Shown: positions 26,882-35,994, numbered from the stretch's first letter. The stretch is 64,000 bases of DNA from Moheibacter lacus (GCF_014042165.1 NZ_JACDZE010000001.1:372001-436000), one strand, 5' to 3'. Numbers and translations: made by a program. Notes: a model not told the origin generated them from the letters alone.

Positions 26882-27505
26882 ATGACTAAAAAAGAAAGAG
26901 CGTTATTTGTTGTTGAAGAATTGGAAAAACTTTTCCCAAATCCTGCGATTCCACTAGATCATACAGATCCATATACGCTATTGGTTGCGGTGATGCTTTC
27001 TGCACAAACGACCGATAAAAAAGTAAATGAGGTTACACCTGACTTATTTGCGAGAGCCAATAATCCAAAAGCCATGCGTTTACTGGAAGTTGATGAAATC
27101 AAAGAAATCATCAAACAAATCGGACTTTCCAACACCAAAGCCAAAAACCTAAAACGACTTTCTGAAATCATCGAAGTAAAACACGATGGAGTTGTGCCTT
27201 CTACTTTTGAGGAATTGGAAGAACTACCGGGCGTAGGACATAAAACAGCCTCTGTGGTGATGTCACAAGCATTTGGACATCCTGCCTTTCCGGTCGATAC
27301 GCATATCCATCGATTGATGACCCGATGGAAATTGACCAATGGTAAATCGGTAGAACAAACAGAAAAGGATGCTAAAAAATTATTTCCAAAAGAACTTTGG
27401 AACAAATTGCATTTACAGATCATTTATTATGGCAGAGCTTATTCACCTGCAAGAAGTTGGGATCTGGAGCGGGATTTTATTAGTAAAAAAATTCTTTCTA
27501 AATAA
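26882..27505 (+). CDS. nth: Endonuclease III, lacking the [4Fe-4S] cluster cysteines
   Basis: A 207-aa DNA glycosylase/AP lyase. It has LLVAVMLSAQTTDKKVN, the helix-hairpin-helix LPGVGHKTASVVMSQAF near residue 112 with the catalytic Lys, and the catalytic Asp in FPVDTHIHR. The C-terminus YYGRAYSPARSWDLERDF replaces the usual C-x6-C-x2-C-x5-C cluster, so no iron-sulfur cluster is expected. It removes oxidised pyrimidines. Its TAA stop coincides with the target duplication of a MITE-like element. Confidence 0.9.
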   Translation: MTKKERALFVVEELEKLFPNPAIPLDHTDPYTLLVAVMLSAQTTDKKVNEVTPDLFARANNPKAMRLLEVDEIKEIIKQIGLSNTKAKNLKRLSEIIEVKHDGVVPSTFEELEELPGVGHKTASVVMSQAFGHPAFPVDTHIHRLMTRWKLTNGKSVEQTEKDAKKLFPKELWNKLHLQIIYYGRAYSPARSWDLERDFISKKILSK

Positions 27506-27699
27506 GAGCCTGTTTAAAATTTTATAAATATTTATTTTATAGCAATTTTTAGATGGATTTTGTTCTTTTTGATTGCAGTTTTAGCGGGCTAAATCAAAAT
27601 TAAAAAGGTTAAAATACGCTAAAAAGCGCATAAAAAGATATTTAAGGCTAAAATATTATTCTTGTTCGAAATTAATTCCTTTAAAATTTAATCATGCTC
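27506..27699. mobile_element. MITE-like element with terminal inverted repeats and TAA duplication
   Basis: The left end GAGCCTGTTTAAAATTTTA and the inverted right end GAGCATGATTAAATTTTA differ at only a few positions. The element is flanked on both sides by TAA (27503-27505 and 27700-27702), a 3-bp duplication of the kind made by IS5-type (IS1031 group) elements. At 194 bp it has no transposase. The interior has short hairpins such as TTTAGCGGGCTAAA. The parent IS is not in the window. Confidence 0.6.
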
Positions 27700-27742
27700 T
27701 AAGTTCAATTTAAACTTAACGTTAAAAATCCAGTATAATTCT

Positions 27743-27765
27743 TAAATTTGCCGGTAATATATTTG
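27743..27765 (+). promoter_or_regulatory. Tandem -7 elements before the FabH-like gene
   Basis: TAAATTTG (27743-27750) and TATATTTG (27758-27765). The second ends 11 nt before the ATG at 27777, so its transcript would have a very short leader. Confidence 0.45.
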
Positions 27766-27776
27766 AAATTTCCGCT

Positions 27777-28850
27777 ATGTTAAATACAGTCATCACCGGT
27801 TCAGGACATTTTTTACCTGAAAAAATCGTAAAAAATTCAGATTTTATCAACTACGAATTTTATGATGAACAAGGTGTTTTTATTGAGAAACCCGTTTCGG
27901 AAATCATTCAAAAATTTCAGGAAATCACTGAAATTGAAGAGAGAAGGTATGCAGACGCAGGAGATTTCACTTCAGATTTAGCGGTGTATGCTGCAAAAAA
28001 AGCCATCGAAGATGCCGGAATCGACAAAGAGGATTTGGATTATATCATCGTAGCCAATAATTATGGTGACATCGACGCCATTTATCGTCAAGTGGACAAT
28101 ATGCCGTCCGTAGCAACACGGGTCAAACATAAATTGGGCATCAAAAACAACCATTGTCGTCCTTATGATATGTTATTTGGTTGTCCGGGATGGATTGAAG
28201 GATTGATTTTGGCGCATCATTTATTTTTGTCGGGAACTGCAAAAAAAGCATTGGTCATTGGGGCGGATACACTATCTAGAGCAGTAGACCCGCATGACAG
28301 AACTGCGATGATTTTTGCAGATGGAGCCGGTGCGGTAGTGCTTGAAGCAGTAGAAGATGAAGCCAAATACGGTATCATAGGCTATGATACGATTGCAGAT
28401 AGTTTAGATGAAATGACGTATTTGTCCAATGATGTTTCTTTAAAGGAAGGATATGAAGGATCTAAAGTCAATATCAAAATGCGTGGAAGAAAAGTGTATG
28501 AATATGCTTTAAGAAAAGTTCCTGCATTGATAAAACGCGTGATTGACAATTCAGGGTTGGAGATCAACTCCATCAATAAAGTATTGCTACACCAAGCCAA
28601 TGCAAAAATGGATCATGCTATGGTTGAAAGATTATTTAGACTGTATAATATAGATGAAATCCCTGAAGGAATTGCACCGATGACCGTTCAAAAATTGGGG
28701 AATTCTTCAGTCGCAACCGTACCTACGATGTACGATTTGATTTCCAAAAAGCAATTGGGCAATCATGAATTCCATGCAGGAGACCATATCATTTTGGGCT
28801 CAGTTGGTGCAGGAATGAACATCAATGCCATTCTGTATCAATTTAAATAA
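27777..28850 (+). CDS. Beta-ketoacyl-ACP synthase III family protein (FabH-like)
   Basis: A 357-aa thiolase-fold condensing enzyme. The catalytic Cys lies in MLFGCPGWIEG near residue 121, His in LLHQANAKMD near 270, and Asn in KLGNSSVATVPT near 305, so the C-H-N triad is intact. It starts fatty acid or related chains by condensing an acyl-CoA with malonyl-ACP. It is longer than housekeeping FabH (about 320 aa) because of an N-terminal insert (residues 20-55), so it may be a second, specialised copy. Confidence 0.85.
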   Translation: MLNTVITGSGHFLPEKIVKNSDFINYEFYDEQGVFIEKPVSEIIQKFQEITEIEERRYADAGDFTSDLAVYAAKKAIEDAGIDKEDLDYIIVANNYGDIDAIYRQVDNMPSVATRVKHKLGIKNNHCRPYDMLFGCPGWIEGLILAHHLFLSGTAKKALVIGADTLSRAVDPHDRTAMIFADGAGAVVLEAVEDEAKYGIIGYDTIADSLDEMTYLSNDVSLKEGYEGSKVNIKMRGRKVYEYALRKVPALIKRVIDNSGLEINSINKVLLHQANAKMDHAMVERLFRLYNIDEIPEGIAPMTVQKLGNSSVATVPTMYDLISKKQLGNHEFHAGDHIILGSVGAGMNINAILYQFK

Positions 28851-28995
28851 TTTTAGGTTGAATTGTGTCATACCGATATTTTCTTAAATTCTAAAAACGG
28901 CAAATTTCTTAAACAAATGGATGATGAATTTTATAAATTCAAAATTATTTGTGACCTTTTTAAATTTCTGTGTCAAATAAGGTGAAGACAAGTTT

Positions 28996-29565
28996 ATGGC
29001 GCCCCCAAAATCGTTTGAAATTATAACTGACGAGGAGCTTATACAGAAAATCACCCGAACAAATGACACGCATTTATTTGGAGTTTTGTATGATCGCTAT
29101 ACTTCTGTCGTATACAATAAATGTTTGGGATTTATCGGATCAAAAGAAGAAGCTCAAGATCTTACGCATGATATTTTCGTGAAGCTCTTTGTCAAATTAA
29201 AAACTTTTAAAGGTGAGGCTAAATTTTCAACATGGCTATATTCTTTCACTTATAATCACTGTGTAAATTATCTTCAGCGAGAAATTAAAGGAAATAAAAA
29301 CACATTTAGTATTGATGAAAATCATGTAGGAGAAGCAGAGGAAGAAGAAATTTCAGATGCCCAAATATTTGAAATGAAAGCTGAAAAACTATACCGCGCC
29401 TTACAACTCATTTCTCCCCCTGAACGAGCAATCTTATTATTAAAATACCAAGATGATTTAAGTATTAAAGAAATATCAACCCTCTATTCGATAGGAGAGA
29501 GTGCCGTAAAAATGAGACTGAATAGATCAAAATTGAACCTTATCGAACTATATAAATCCTTATAA
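28996..29565 (+). CDS. ECF-type RNA polymerase sigma factor
   Basis: A 189-aa group IV sigma factor. Region 2 has DRYTSVVYNKCLGFIG and DLTHDIFVKLFVKLKTFKG, then FSTWLYSFTYNHCVNYLQ. Region 4 has LISPPERAILLLKYQDDLSIKEI and a helix-turn-helix SIGESAVKMRLNRSK near the end. A 62-aa gene follows after 1 nt and a membrane protein soon after. No classical anti-sigma factor with a zinc motif or membrane helix is seen next to it, except possibly the MscS-like protein. Confidence 0.9.
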   Translation: MAPPKSFEIITDEELIQKITRTNDTHLFGVLYDRYTSVVYNKCLGFIGSKEEAQDLTHDIFVKLFVKLKTFKGEAKFSTWLYSFTYNHCVNYLQREIKGNKNTFSIDENHVGEAEEEEISDAQIFEMKAEKLYRALQLISPPERAILLLKYQDDLSIKEISTLYSIGESAVKMRLNRSKLNLIELYKSL

Positions 29566-29566
29566 A

Positions 29567-29755
29567 ATGGAAAATCCATTTAAAAATATAATTGAAAATC
29601 AACAGGTCCCGGAAATTATCCGTGACCATGTCATGAAGGATATACGCATGATAAAATTGGCTTTGGACATGACTGATTTGGTTTCGGTTAAATATCCTGC
29701 CTCTATTATCAATTTATTGAGTACGACTGAAAAAAAGAATAAGAAAAAAGATTAA
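29567..29755 (+). CDS. Small hypothetical protein downstream of sigma factor
   Basis: A 62-aa protein that starts 1 nt after the sigma factor stop, so it is almost certainly co-transcribed. It is helical, with no cysteine, signal peptide or membrane segment, and ends in a Lys-rich tail (EKKNKKKD). I do not recognise the family. Its position suggests a role in modulating the sigma factor, by inference only. Confidence 0.7.
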   Translation: MENPFKNIIENQQVPEIIRDHVMKDIRMIKLALDMTDLVSVKYPASIINLLSTTEKKNKKKD

Positions 29756-29775
29756 TACAAAGAAAACCACCCAAT

Positions 29776-30585
29776 ATGGAACTCCCATTTTACATAGTTG
29801 AAAATTTTTATGCTAATTTTTTAGAAGCCTTACCAGAAATTCTGAAAGGAATTGGCTTTGTGGTAGGCGCATTTTTATTGTACTATATTTTAATATGGAT
29901 CGTCAAAAGAATTTTAAAATATTCGAAAATCGAAAAAGCCAATGATTTGTTGAATGAAATGGATTTCCTACAAAACATGAACATTCAGTTGAATCTATCT
30001 AAAATCATACTGGGCGGCCTAAAATTTATTTATGTCCTCATCGTCATGATCATCGGCTCTGAATTTCTTCAATTGCATATCGTTTCGGAACAAATAGGAA
30101 AATTACTGGAATACCTACCCAAACTATTTGTAGGTTTGGTCATTTTCATATTAGGCGTGTATTTGGCATCTCAAGCCAGAAAGTTGATTTATGCTATGAT
30201 AAAATCGATTGACTCTGGAGGCGCAAAAGCCATCAGTTCATTGGTTTTTTATCTGATTTTTGTTTTCGTGTCGATTACGGCATTGAACCAAGTCGGCATT
30301 GACACTAAAATCATTTCTGATAATTTAACCTATATCATAGGAGCGGCATTGATCGCCGTTACCATAGCCGTAGGTTTGGGATCAAAAGATATCGTGTACA
30401 GACTCATCCTCGGATTTTATACCAAGAAAAATTTGGAAATTGGAATGAAAATTCAAATTGGACAAGAAATCGGCATTATAGAAAACATCGACAATATATG
30501 TTTGGTCCTCAAAACAAATAAAGAAAAAATCGTTTATCCCATAAAAAATATAACCGACTACGAAATCAAAATTTTAAATACCTAA
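29776..30585 (+). CDS. Membrane protein with conserved TM-helix repeats (MscS-like)
   Basis: A 269-aa protein with about five membrane helices: residues 20-45, 70-95, 112-133, 150-172 and 183-205. The stretch IIGAALIAVTIAVGLGSKDIV looks like the pore-lining helix of MscS-type mechanosensitive channels, and is followed by a small beta region (KIQIGQEIGIIENI). It is close to the 'conserved TM helix' CmpX-type group. It lies 20 nt after the small gene in the sigma-factor operon. Confidence 0.75.
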   Translation: MELPFYIVENFYANFLEALPEILKGIGFVVGAFLLYYILIWIVKRILKYSKIEKANDLLNEMDFLQNMNIQLNLSKIILGGLKFIYVLIVMIIGSEFLQLHIVSEQIGKLLEYLPKLFVGLVIFILGVYLASQARKLIYAMIKSIDSGGAKAISSLVFYLIFVFVSITALNQVGIDTKIISDNLTYIIGAALIAVTIAVGLGSKDIVYRLILGFYTKKNLEIGMKIQIGQEIGIIENIDNICLVLKTNKEKIVYPIKNITDYEIKILNT

Positions 30586-30652
30586 AAATTACGAGTATTT
30601 AACCTAAACTCTAACCAGTTTAACATTCCCTAACCATTCAAAAATGTTGAAC

Positions 30653-30684
30653 AAAAGGCTGTCGTCACCTAAGCGGCAGCTTTT
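30653..30684 (+). terminator. Terminator after sigma-factor operon
   Basis: Arm GCTGTCG pairs with CGGCAGC (one G-U), with AAAA before and TTTT after. Confidence 0.65.
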
Positions 30685-30768
30685 ATAAAAAATCGTTAAA
30701 GAAATTTAACATTCGTTAATGTTTTCATAAAATTAAACGATCCGAAGTTAACGACTCACTATTCCGAT

Positions 30769-30776
30769 TAGATTTG
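30769..30776 (+). promoter_or_regulatory. -7 element of NlpC/P60 lipoprotein promoter
   Basis: TAGATTTG, 48 nt upstream of the ATG at 30825. Confidence 0.5.
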
Positions 30777-30824
30777 CGTTTGTAAAGAAAAAAAACAAAC
30801 AATTATTCTTGAAAGGAATCCGGT

Positions 30825-31460
30825 ATGAAAGGACTTAAAATTCTAATCATCTTACTAGCCTCAACGTTCATAACCTCTTGTGGATCAATGATCTCCACAA
30901 CTCAAGCAAAATCGAGTTATATTCCACTTGAACGTTCTTATTATACCCAAAGTTCCATTATCAATAAAAAATTATTTGCTGAAAATAAATCAGAAGAAGT
31001 CAAAACTGTTAAAGTTCAACCTGAGAAATCTGCCATCGAAGAATTAAACGAAATTCACTCCATGGCGATGAACTCTTTTGTTACCCAAATCCTTTCAGAA
31101 GCTGAAACCTATTTGGGAACTCCTTATCGATATGGTGGAACTACGCGAAATGGAATTGATTGTTCTGCTTTTGTTCAGAGCGTTTTCCAAATGTTTAACC
31201 ACGAATTACCTCGTGTTTCTGCCGCTCAAGCCAAAGAAGGTCATGTCGTTTCAAAAGAAGAACTTCGAGCCGGTGATTTGTTGTTTTTCGCAACCAATGG
31301 TGGAAGCCGAGTTTCACATGTTGGAATTGTGCACAATGTTTCAGATGAAGGAGATATCGAATTCATCCACGCCTCAACTTCACAAGGCGTAACTGTTTCA
31401 CCTCTGAGCATGACTTATTGGAACAAAAGATACCTTTACGCCAAAAGAATCATTGACTAA
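30825..31460 (+). CDS. NlpC/P60 (C40) family lipoprotein peptidase
   Basis: A 211-aa lipoprotein with lipobox ITSC (Cys19). The C-terminal NlpC/P60 domain has the catalytic Cys in NGIDCSAFVQSVF near residue 110, His in SHVGIV near 162 and a third polar residue in FIHAST near 180. It is probably a cell-wall endopeptidase cleaving D-Glu-mDap bonds. The gene ends 11 nt inside the convergent meaB gene. Confidence 0.9.
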   Translation: MKGLKILIILLASTFITSCGSMISTTQAKSSYIPLERSYYTQSSIINKKLFAENKSEEVKTVKVQPEKSAIEELNEIHSMAMNSFVTQILSEAETYLGTPYRYGGTTRNGIDCSAFVQSVFQMFNHELPRVSAAQAKEGHVVSKEELRAGDLLFFATNGGSRVSHVGIVHNVSDEGDIEFIHASTSQGVTVSPLSMTYWNKRYLYAKRIID

Positions 31461-32418
31461 TCACCATTTTTTTCGCCAACCATTCTTCCGCAATCAAATA
31501 AGGATTATTTTCTAAATCCCAAATTGGTGTTTCCTCATGAATCATCTTCATTACCTTTTTGACAGTTTGTTCTTTAATGTATTCTTGAATCCTCAAAACA
31601 TTTTGTCCTTTTCTTCTTTTCTCTAAATATCCGGATTTTTCAACCCAACTAAAATAATCCAAAATCGCATCCCAAACCTCTTCCAAACCTTTCCCGGTCA
31701 AACCTGATCCTAAATAAACTTTTCGCTTCCATTCTGATTCCTTTTGTGGCAAAAACTGCATAGACCTTGCCAAAGTCACTTTTACTTCTTTGGCTTTATC
31801 AGAACCAAATTCATCCGTCTTATTGATAAAAATCAAATCCGACATCTCCATGATTCCTCTTTTGATCCCTTGCAAATCATCTCCAGCACCAGGAATTTGT
31901 AAAAACAAAAAGAAATCTGTCATTTCATGTACCAAAGTTTCAGACTGCCCTACTCCTACCGTTTCGATCAAAACCACATCAAATCCAGCCGCTTCACATA
32001 ACAACATCGCTTCATAAGTTCGCGAAGCAATTCCACCTAGAAATCCACCAGTTGCAGAAGGACGGATGTAAGCTAACGGATTTCTGGCCAATTCTTCCAT
32101 CCTCGTTTTATCTCCCAAAATACTTCCGCCGGACAAAGTACTGCTCGGATCAATCGCCAAAACCGCAACCTTCAAACCTTTATCGGTCAACAATTGCCCA
32201 AAACTTTCTATAAAAGTACTTTTTCCAACGCCCGGAACTCCTGTAATTGCGATTCGTTTTGATTTGCCCGTCTCCGGCATGAGTTCTTGGATCAATTGAT
32301 GCGCACATTTTTGATGTTCAGCAAGTGAACTTTCGGCCAACGTAATTGCTTGACTGAGCATAACACGGTTTCCATTTCGGATGCCGTCTGCCATTTCTTG
32401 AATATTGAAAGTTTTCAT
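31450..32418 (-). CDS. meaB: MeaB/ArgK-type G3E GTPase (methylmalonyl-CoA mutase chaperone)
   Basis: A 322-aa P-loop GTPase. It has GVPGVGKSTFIE near residue 52, AIDPSSTLSGGSILGDKTRM, ETVGVGQSE near 148, and the base-specific INKTDEFG. It protects and reloads adenosylcobalamin methylmalonyl-CoA mutase, whose genes are not in this window. The start at 32418 (MKTFNIQEMADG) is chosen; an in-frame codon at 32472 would add an unrelated N-terminus. Confidence 0.9.
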   Translation of the reverse strand: MKTFNIQEMADGIRNGNRVMLSQAITLAESSLAEHQKCAHQLIQELMPETGKSKRIAITGVPGVGKSTFIESFGQLLTDKGLKVAVLAIDPSSTLSGGSILGDKTRMEELARNPLAYIRPSATGGFLGGIASRTYEAMLLCEAAGFDVVLIETVGVGQSETLVHEMTDFFLFLQIPGAGDDLQGIKRGIMEMSDLIFINKTDEFGSDKAKEVKVTLARSMQFLPQKESEWKRKVYLGSGLTGKGLEEVWDAILDYFSWVEKSGYLEKRRKGQNVLRIQEYIKEQTVKKVMKMIHEETPIWDLENNPYLIAEEWLAKKMVISQ

Positions 32419-32498
32419 TTCAAACAAATGTATGAAAATGGCTGTAGAATTTGGTTGGCAGTTATTTCTCAATTTTATAATTTTATCAAAAATTCAAT

Positions 32499-33422
32499 TT
32501 GAAACCCGATTTTTTACTAGCCGGTGACCATGTTGCCATCATCGCTCCTTCCGGACGCGTTTTCAAAGAAGAACTCCAAGAAAATTTAGCATTTCTAAAG
32601 TCAATGGAATTAGAACCCGTTCTCGGAAATCATTTGTTTGAGGATTATGACAATGGTTATCATTACGCCGGAAAAATAGAGGATCGTCTTTATGATTTCC
32701 AATGGGCAATAGATGATGAGGATATCAAAGCCATCTGGTGTGCAAGAGGCGGATATGGTGCAGTCCAATTGATAGATCGACTCGATTGGGACCGTTTCAT
32801 CCAAAATCCTAAATGGCTCATCGGTTATTCTGACATCACTGTTTTTCACAACCATTTGAACAATTGGGAAATCCCGACCATTCATGGTTTGACCATCAAA
32901 AAATTGAACACGGAATATCATCCCGAAACATTTTCAACGCTACAAAAAGCATTATTTGGTGAAAAATTAAAGTATGAAATTCCTTCCCATGCTTTGAATC
33001 AAATCGGCAATGCAAGAGGAAAATTAGTCGGTGGAAATCTATCGATCATTTATAGTTTGATGGGAAGTCTATCCACCATTCAAGGCGAAAACCTGATTTT
33101 GTTTATCGAGGACTGGAATGAAAACTGGTACCATTTGGATCGGATGATGATGAATTTAAAACGTTCCGGATTATTGAAGAAAATCAAAGGATTGATCGTC
33201 GGTAGTTTTACCAAAATGGATTTGGAAAATGAAAATCCCGATTTCCATACCGATTATGATCCGATGAGTTTTCAAATCATCCATCAATTCATGGAAAATT
33301 ATACCATTCCGATTTGTTTCGGGTTTCCGGCAGGTCACATCGGTGACAACCGAGCGCTGATTTTAGGAACTGAAGTTGAATTCAATATCTCAAATGAAAT
33401 CGTTAAATTAGAATTTTATTAG
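32499..33422 (+). CDS. LD-carboxypeptidase (peptidase family S66)
   Basis: A 307-aa serine peptidase that trims D-Ala from muropeptide tetrapeptides in recycling. It has GDHVAIIAPSGRV at the N-terminus, the nucleophile Ser in LIGYSDITVF near residue 108, Glu in LFIEDWNENWYHLDR near 205, and His in FGFPAGHIGDN near 280. The start is TTG. Its stop abuts the upp ATG with no gap. Confidence 0.9.
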   Translation: MKPDFLLAGDHVAIIAPSGRVFKEELQENLAFLKSMELEPVLGNHLFEDYDNGYHYAGKIEDRLYDFQWAIDDEDIKAIWCARGGYGAVQLIDRLDWDRFIQNPKWLIGYSDITVFHNHLNNWEIPTIHGLTIKKLNTEYHPETFSTLQKALFGEKLKYEIPSHALNQIGNARGKLVGGNLSIIYSLMGSLSTIQGENLILFIEDWNENWYHLDRMMMNLKRSGLLKKIKGLIVGSFTKMDLENENPDFHTDYDPMSFQIIHQFMENYTIPICFGFPAGHIGDNRALILGTEVEFNISNEIVKLEFY

Positions 33423-34052
33423 ATGAAACAATTACACATCATACAACATCCGCTTATCCTTTCCAAAATGACGCAAATCCGCCGGAAAGAAACACCGACC
33501 AAAATGTTCAAAGAATTGGTCAATGAAATTGCTTCGCTCATGTGCTACGAAATCACGAGAGATTTGGAAACGGAAACCTTTGAAATCGAAACGCCGATTT
33601 GCAAAACGACCGGATATCGGATCAAAGGTGAGGATTTGGTTTTGGTGCCGATACTCAGAGCGGGACTTGGAATGGTGGAAGGCATCCAGAATCTCATTCC
33701 CAATGCCAAAACAGGACACATCGGGATTTACCGCGACCATGATAGTTTGGAACCGGTAGAATACCTCTGCAAACTTCCTCCAAACATGGAAAACCGAGAC
33801 ATCATCATTTTAGATCCGATGTTGGCAACAGGTGGATCTGCGGTGAAAGCAATTGAAATTTTAAAAGCGCATCAAGTGAAATCCATCCGTTTGGCTTGTT
33901 TGGTAGGCTGTCCGGAAGGTGTAGAATTGGTACATCAAAACCATCCTGAAATCCCAATTTTCCTTGCGGCAATGGATGAGAAATTAAACGAAAAAGGCTA
34001 TATCGTTCCCGGATTGGGTGATGCAGGCGACCGGCTATTTGGAACAAATTAA
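33423..34052 (+). CDS. upp: Uracil phosphoribosyltransferase
   Basis: A 209-aa PRTase. It has [29 protein letters not shown] near residue 80, the PRPP loop [17 protein letters not shown] near 128, and the C-terminal [13 protein letters not shown]. It salvages uracil to UMP. Fully packed between the LD-carboxypeptidase and yraN genes. Confidence 0.95.
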   Translation: MKQLHIIQHPLILSKMTQIRRKETPTKMFKELVNEIASLMCYEITRDLETETFEIETPICKTTGYRIKGEDLVLVPILRAGLGMVEGIQNLIPNAKTGHIGIYRDHDSLEPVEYLCKLPPNMENRDIIILDPMLATGGSAVKAIEILKAHQVKSIRLACLVGCPEGVELVHQNHPEIPIFLAAMDEKLNEKGYIVPGLGDAGDRLFGTN

Positions 34053-34053
34053 G

Positions 34054-34422
34054 ATGGCAGATCATATTGAATTTGGAATCGAAGCTGAAAAAAGAGCAGC
34101 CCAATTTTTAGAAGAAAAAAATTACAAAATTCTAAAAAGAAATTGGCGCTACATGAAAGCGGAAATCGACATCATCGCTGAGGATTTGAGTCGAAATCAA
34201 ATCGTCATCGTTGAAGTAAAAGCCCGGAAAATCAATCCACTGGTCGATGCTGAAATTGCGGTTACATCAAAAAAAAGAAAACTTTTAATCAAAGCTGCCG
34301 ATGCATTTATCGTAGAAAACGAAATCGCATTGGAAACCAGATTTGACATCATCAGCCTTTACAAGTCCAATTCTGGTTGGGAAATCCAACATTTGGAAAA
34401 TGCATTTTTTGCCTACGAATAA
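34054..34422 (+). CDS. YraN family protein (UPF0102, endonuclease-like fold)
   Basis: A 122-aa protein with the family pattern GIEAEKRAAQFLEEKNYKIL and NWRYMKAEIDIIAED, followed by VIVEVKARK. That is a PD-(D/E)XK-type core (D...EVK). Biological role not settled. The ATG at 34054 lies 1 nt after the upp stop and is preferred over an in-frame start inside upp. Confidence 0.85.
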   Translation: MADHIEFGIEAEKRAAQFLEEKNYKILKRNWRYMKAEIDIIAEDLSRNQIVIVEVKARKINPLVDAEIAVTSKKRKLLIKAADAFIVENEIALETRFDIISLYKSNSGWEIQHLENAFFAYE

Positions 34423-34504
34423 TTGGTATATCATTTGAATATGAAAAAATCATTATTTATTTAAAAAATAATGCTATTTTAGTATCAATCAAATTAAAGA
34501 AAAA

Positions 34505-34933
34505 ATGAAAAAATTACTAACTGCTTCCATGGTATTGATGTTTGGCGTCATGGCATATGCGCAATCTCCATTAGGTACATGGAAAACTATAGACGATAAA
34601 ACCGGAAAAGAAAAATCCTATGTGAAAATCTATGAAACCAAATCAGGGAAATTACAAGGTGATGTTACCAAAATTTTGACCGCCGGAAAAGAAGATGCAA
34701 AATGTACGGAATGTGAGGGCAACAACAAAGACAAACCCATCAAGGGTTTGACCATCATGTGGGGGATGGAAAAAGATGATGACGAATGGACAGATGGAAG
34801 CATTTTAGATCCCAACACGGGAAAACAGTACAAATGCAGTATGAAATTAAAAGACAAAAACACACTGGAGGTGAGAGGATATTTAGGTATTTCACTTCTG
34901 GGTAGAACCCAAACTTGGAAAAGAGTAGAATAA
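34505..34933 (+). CDS. DUF2147 family secreted protein
   Basis: A 142-aa protein with a signal peptide (residues 1-20), then SPLGTWKTIDDKTGKEKSYV, a conserved pair of cysteines (CTECEG) and GSILDPNTGKQYKC near the end. This is the DUF2147 pattern of small beta-rich envelope proteins of unknown role. Confidence 0.85.
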   Translation: MKKLLTASMVLMFGVMAYAQSPLGTWKTIDDKTGKEKSYVKIYETKSGKLQGDVTKILTAGKEDAKCTECEGNNKDKPIKGLTIMWGMEKDDDEWTDGSILDPNTGKQYKCSMKLKDKNTLEVRGYLGISLLGRTQTWKRVE

Positions 34934-34954
34934 ATGATGCTTTTTCCAATTCAA

Positions 34955-34991
34955 AAATCTCTTTCCACCAATACGAAGGAGATTTTTTTTA
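34955..34991 (+). terminator. Terminator after DUF2147 gene
   Basis: AAATCTC...GAGATTT stem with an extended imperfect inner stem and an 8-T tail. Confidence 0.7.
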
Positions 34992-35015
34992 TTTTTGATG
35001 CGTAAACAAAATCCG

Positions 35016-35939
35016 ATGAAAAAAATAATGCTGATCCTGAGTGTGAGTTTGTTTTTCTACAATTGTAGTGAAACAGAAGTGCTGGATGAAACAGGAAGAA
35101 TGGAGGTGACCGATTTTAATTTGCCGGAATTACCGGAGAATTATCATTATGAAGGATGGCTTTTGGTGGATGGAAGTTATGTTTCTGTAGGTCAAATCAC
35201 CAATGATTCCATACAAAACAATCGGGCAAGATTTGACGAAATTGAAGTAACGGATTTGGCGACTGCCCAATCTTTTGCGATAACTGTAGAAGCCAGTGGA
35301 TCTGCTGCGCCCTCCAATTATGTTTTAATTTTGGGTGATTTTAATGGAAATTCAGCCACTTTAACTTCAGATGCTCAAGTTTCAAATGGTGTAATGGGAT
35401 TAGCCAAACGCATTTCCGCATCTTATACCGTGCAAAACGCTTCTGTTCCTTCGGAAGATCAGGGCAATTATGGCGTAAATGGTATTTGGTTTTTTAAAGG
35501 AACTGATGATACGATGGAAACAACGATCCAATTGGAATATGGAGACATCGATTACCAAGCTTGGCTAACCAAAACCGGAAGTGATGGTTTGGAATATGAT
35601 TTAAATATGGGTGTGATAGAAAATGATACGATAGGTGATAATTCCCGAATTTTCATTCCGTCAGCTTATGCTTCAAACATTCCTGATTTCTCCGGTGAGG
35701 ATTTTTTACAATTGCCCAGTGCTAATGCCGGTTCATTTCCTGAAGGCTTTTTTCCGGTTGACGTGCGTGGTGCGAAACTCATTTTAACACCAATCCCAAA
35801 TGGGTACAATAATGTCACTGTTCCATTTCCAATTTCCATTTTGGAAACTACAGTTCCAAATGATGCAGTAAAAGACCCTAATTTAGTACGTGATTTTCAG
35901 ATCAATACCAATTTTGGCGCCACAGCCACCAAATTATAA
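35016..35939 (+). CDS. Hypothetical lipoprotein
   Basis: A 307-aa lipoprotein (lipobox FYNCSE, Cys17). It has YHYEGWLLVDGSYVSVG, then SFAITVEASGSAAPSNYVLILGDF, and a second half rich in Gly/Asp (GNYGVNGIWFFKG). The 'YEGW..VDG...G' block recurs in Bacteroidota surface proteins (from memory), but I cannot assign a function. It is exported and outer-membrane-anchored. An upstream TTG/ATG at 34995-34998 is possible but would place extra charged residues before the signal peptide. Confidence 0.7.
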   Translation: MKKIMLILSVSLFFYNCSETEVLDETGRMEVTDFNLPELPENYHYEGWLLVDGSYVSVGQITNDSIQNNRARFDEIEVTDLATAQSFAITVEASGSAAPSNYVLILGDFNGNSATLTSDAQVSNGVMGLAKRISASYTVQNASVPSEDQGNYGVNGIWFFKGTDDTMETTIQLEYGDIDYQAWLTKTGSDGLEYDLNMGVIENDTIGDNSRIFIPSAYASNIPDFSGEDFLQLPSANAGSFPEGFFPVDVRGAKLILTPIPNGYNNVTVPFPISILETTVPNDAVKDPNLVRDFQINTNFGATATKL

Positions 35940-35972
35940 AGCTAAAATCCTTTGTGAAACAAGCAAAAGCTC

Positions 35973-35980
35973 TACCTTTG
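35973..35980 (+). promoter_or_regulatory. Promoter -7 element for the TPP-controlled transcript
   Basis: TACCTTTG, with TTTG at 35951-35954 about 18 nt upstream, 15-20 nt before the riboswitch. Confidence 0.55.
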
Positions 35981-35994
35981 CCGCAAAATAACCA

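Noticed and set aside
34018-34053. Start of yraN inside upp
   Set aside because: The ATG at 34054 directly follows the upp stop and matches the family N-terminus.
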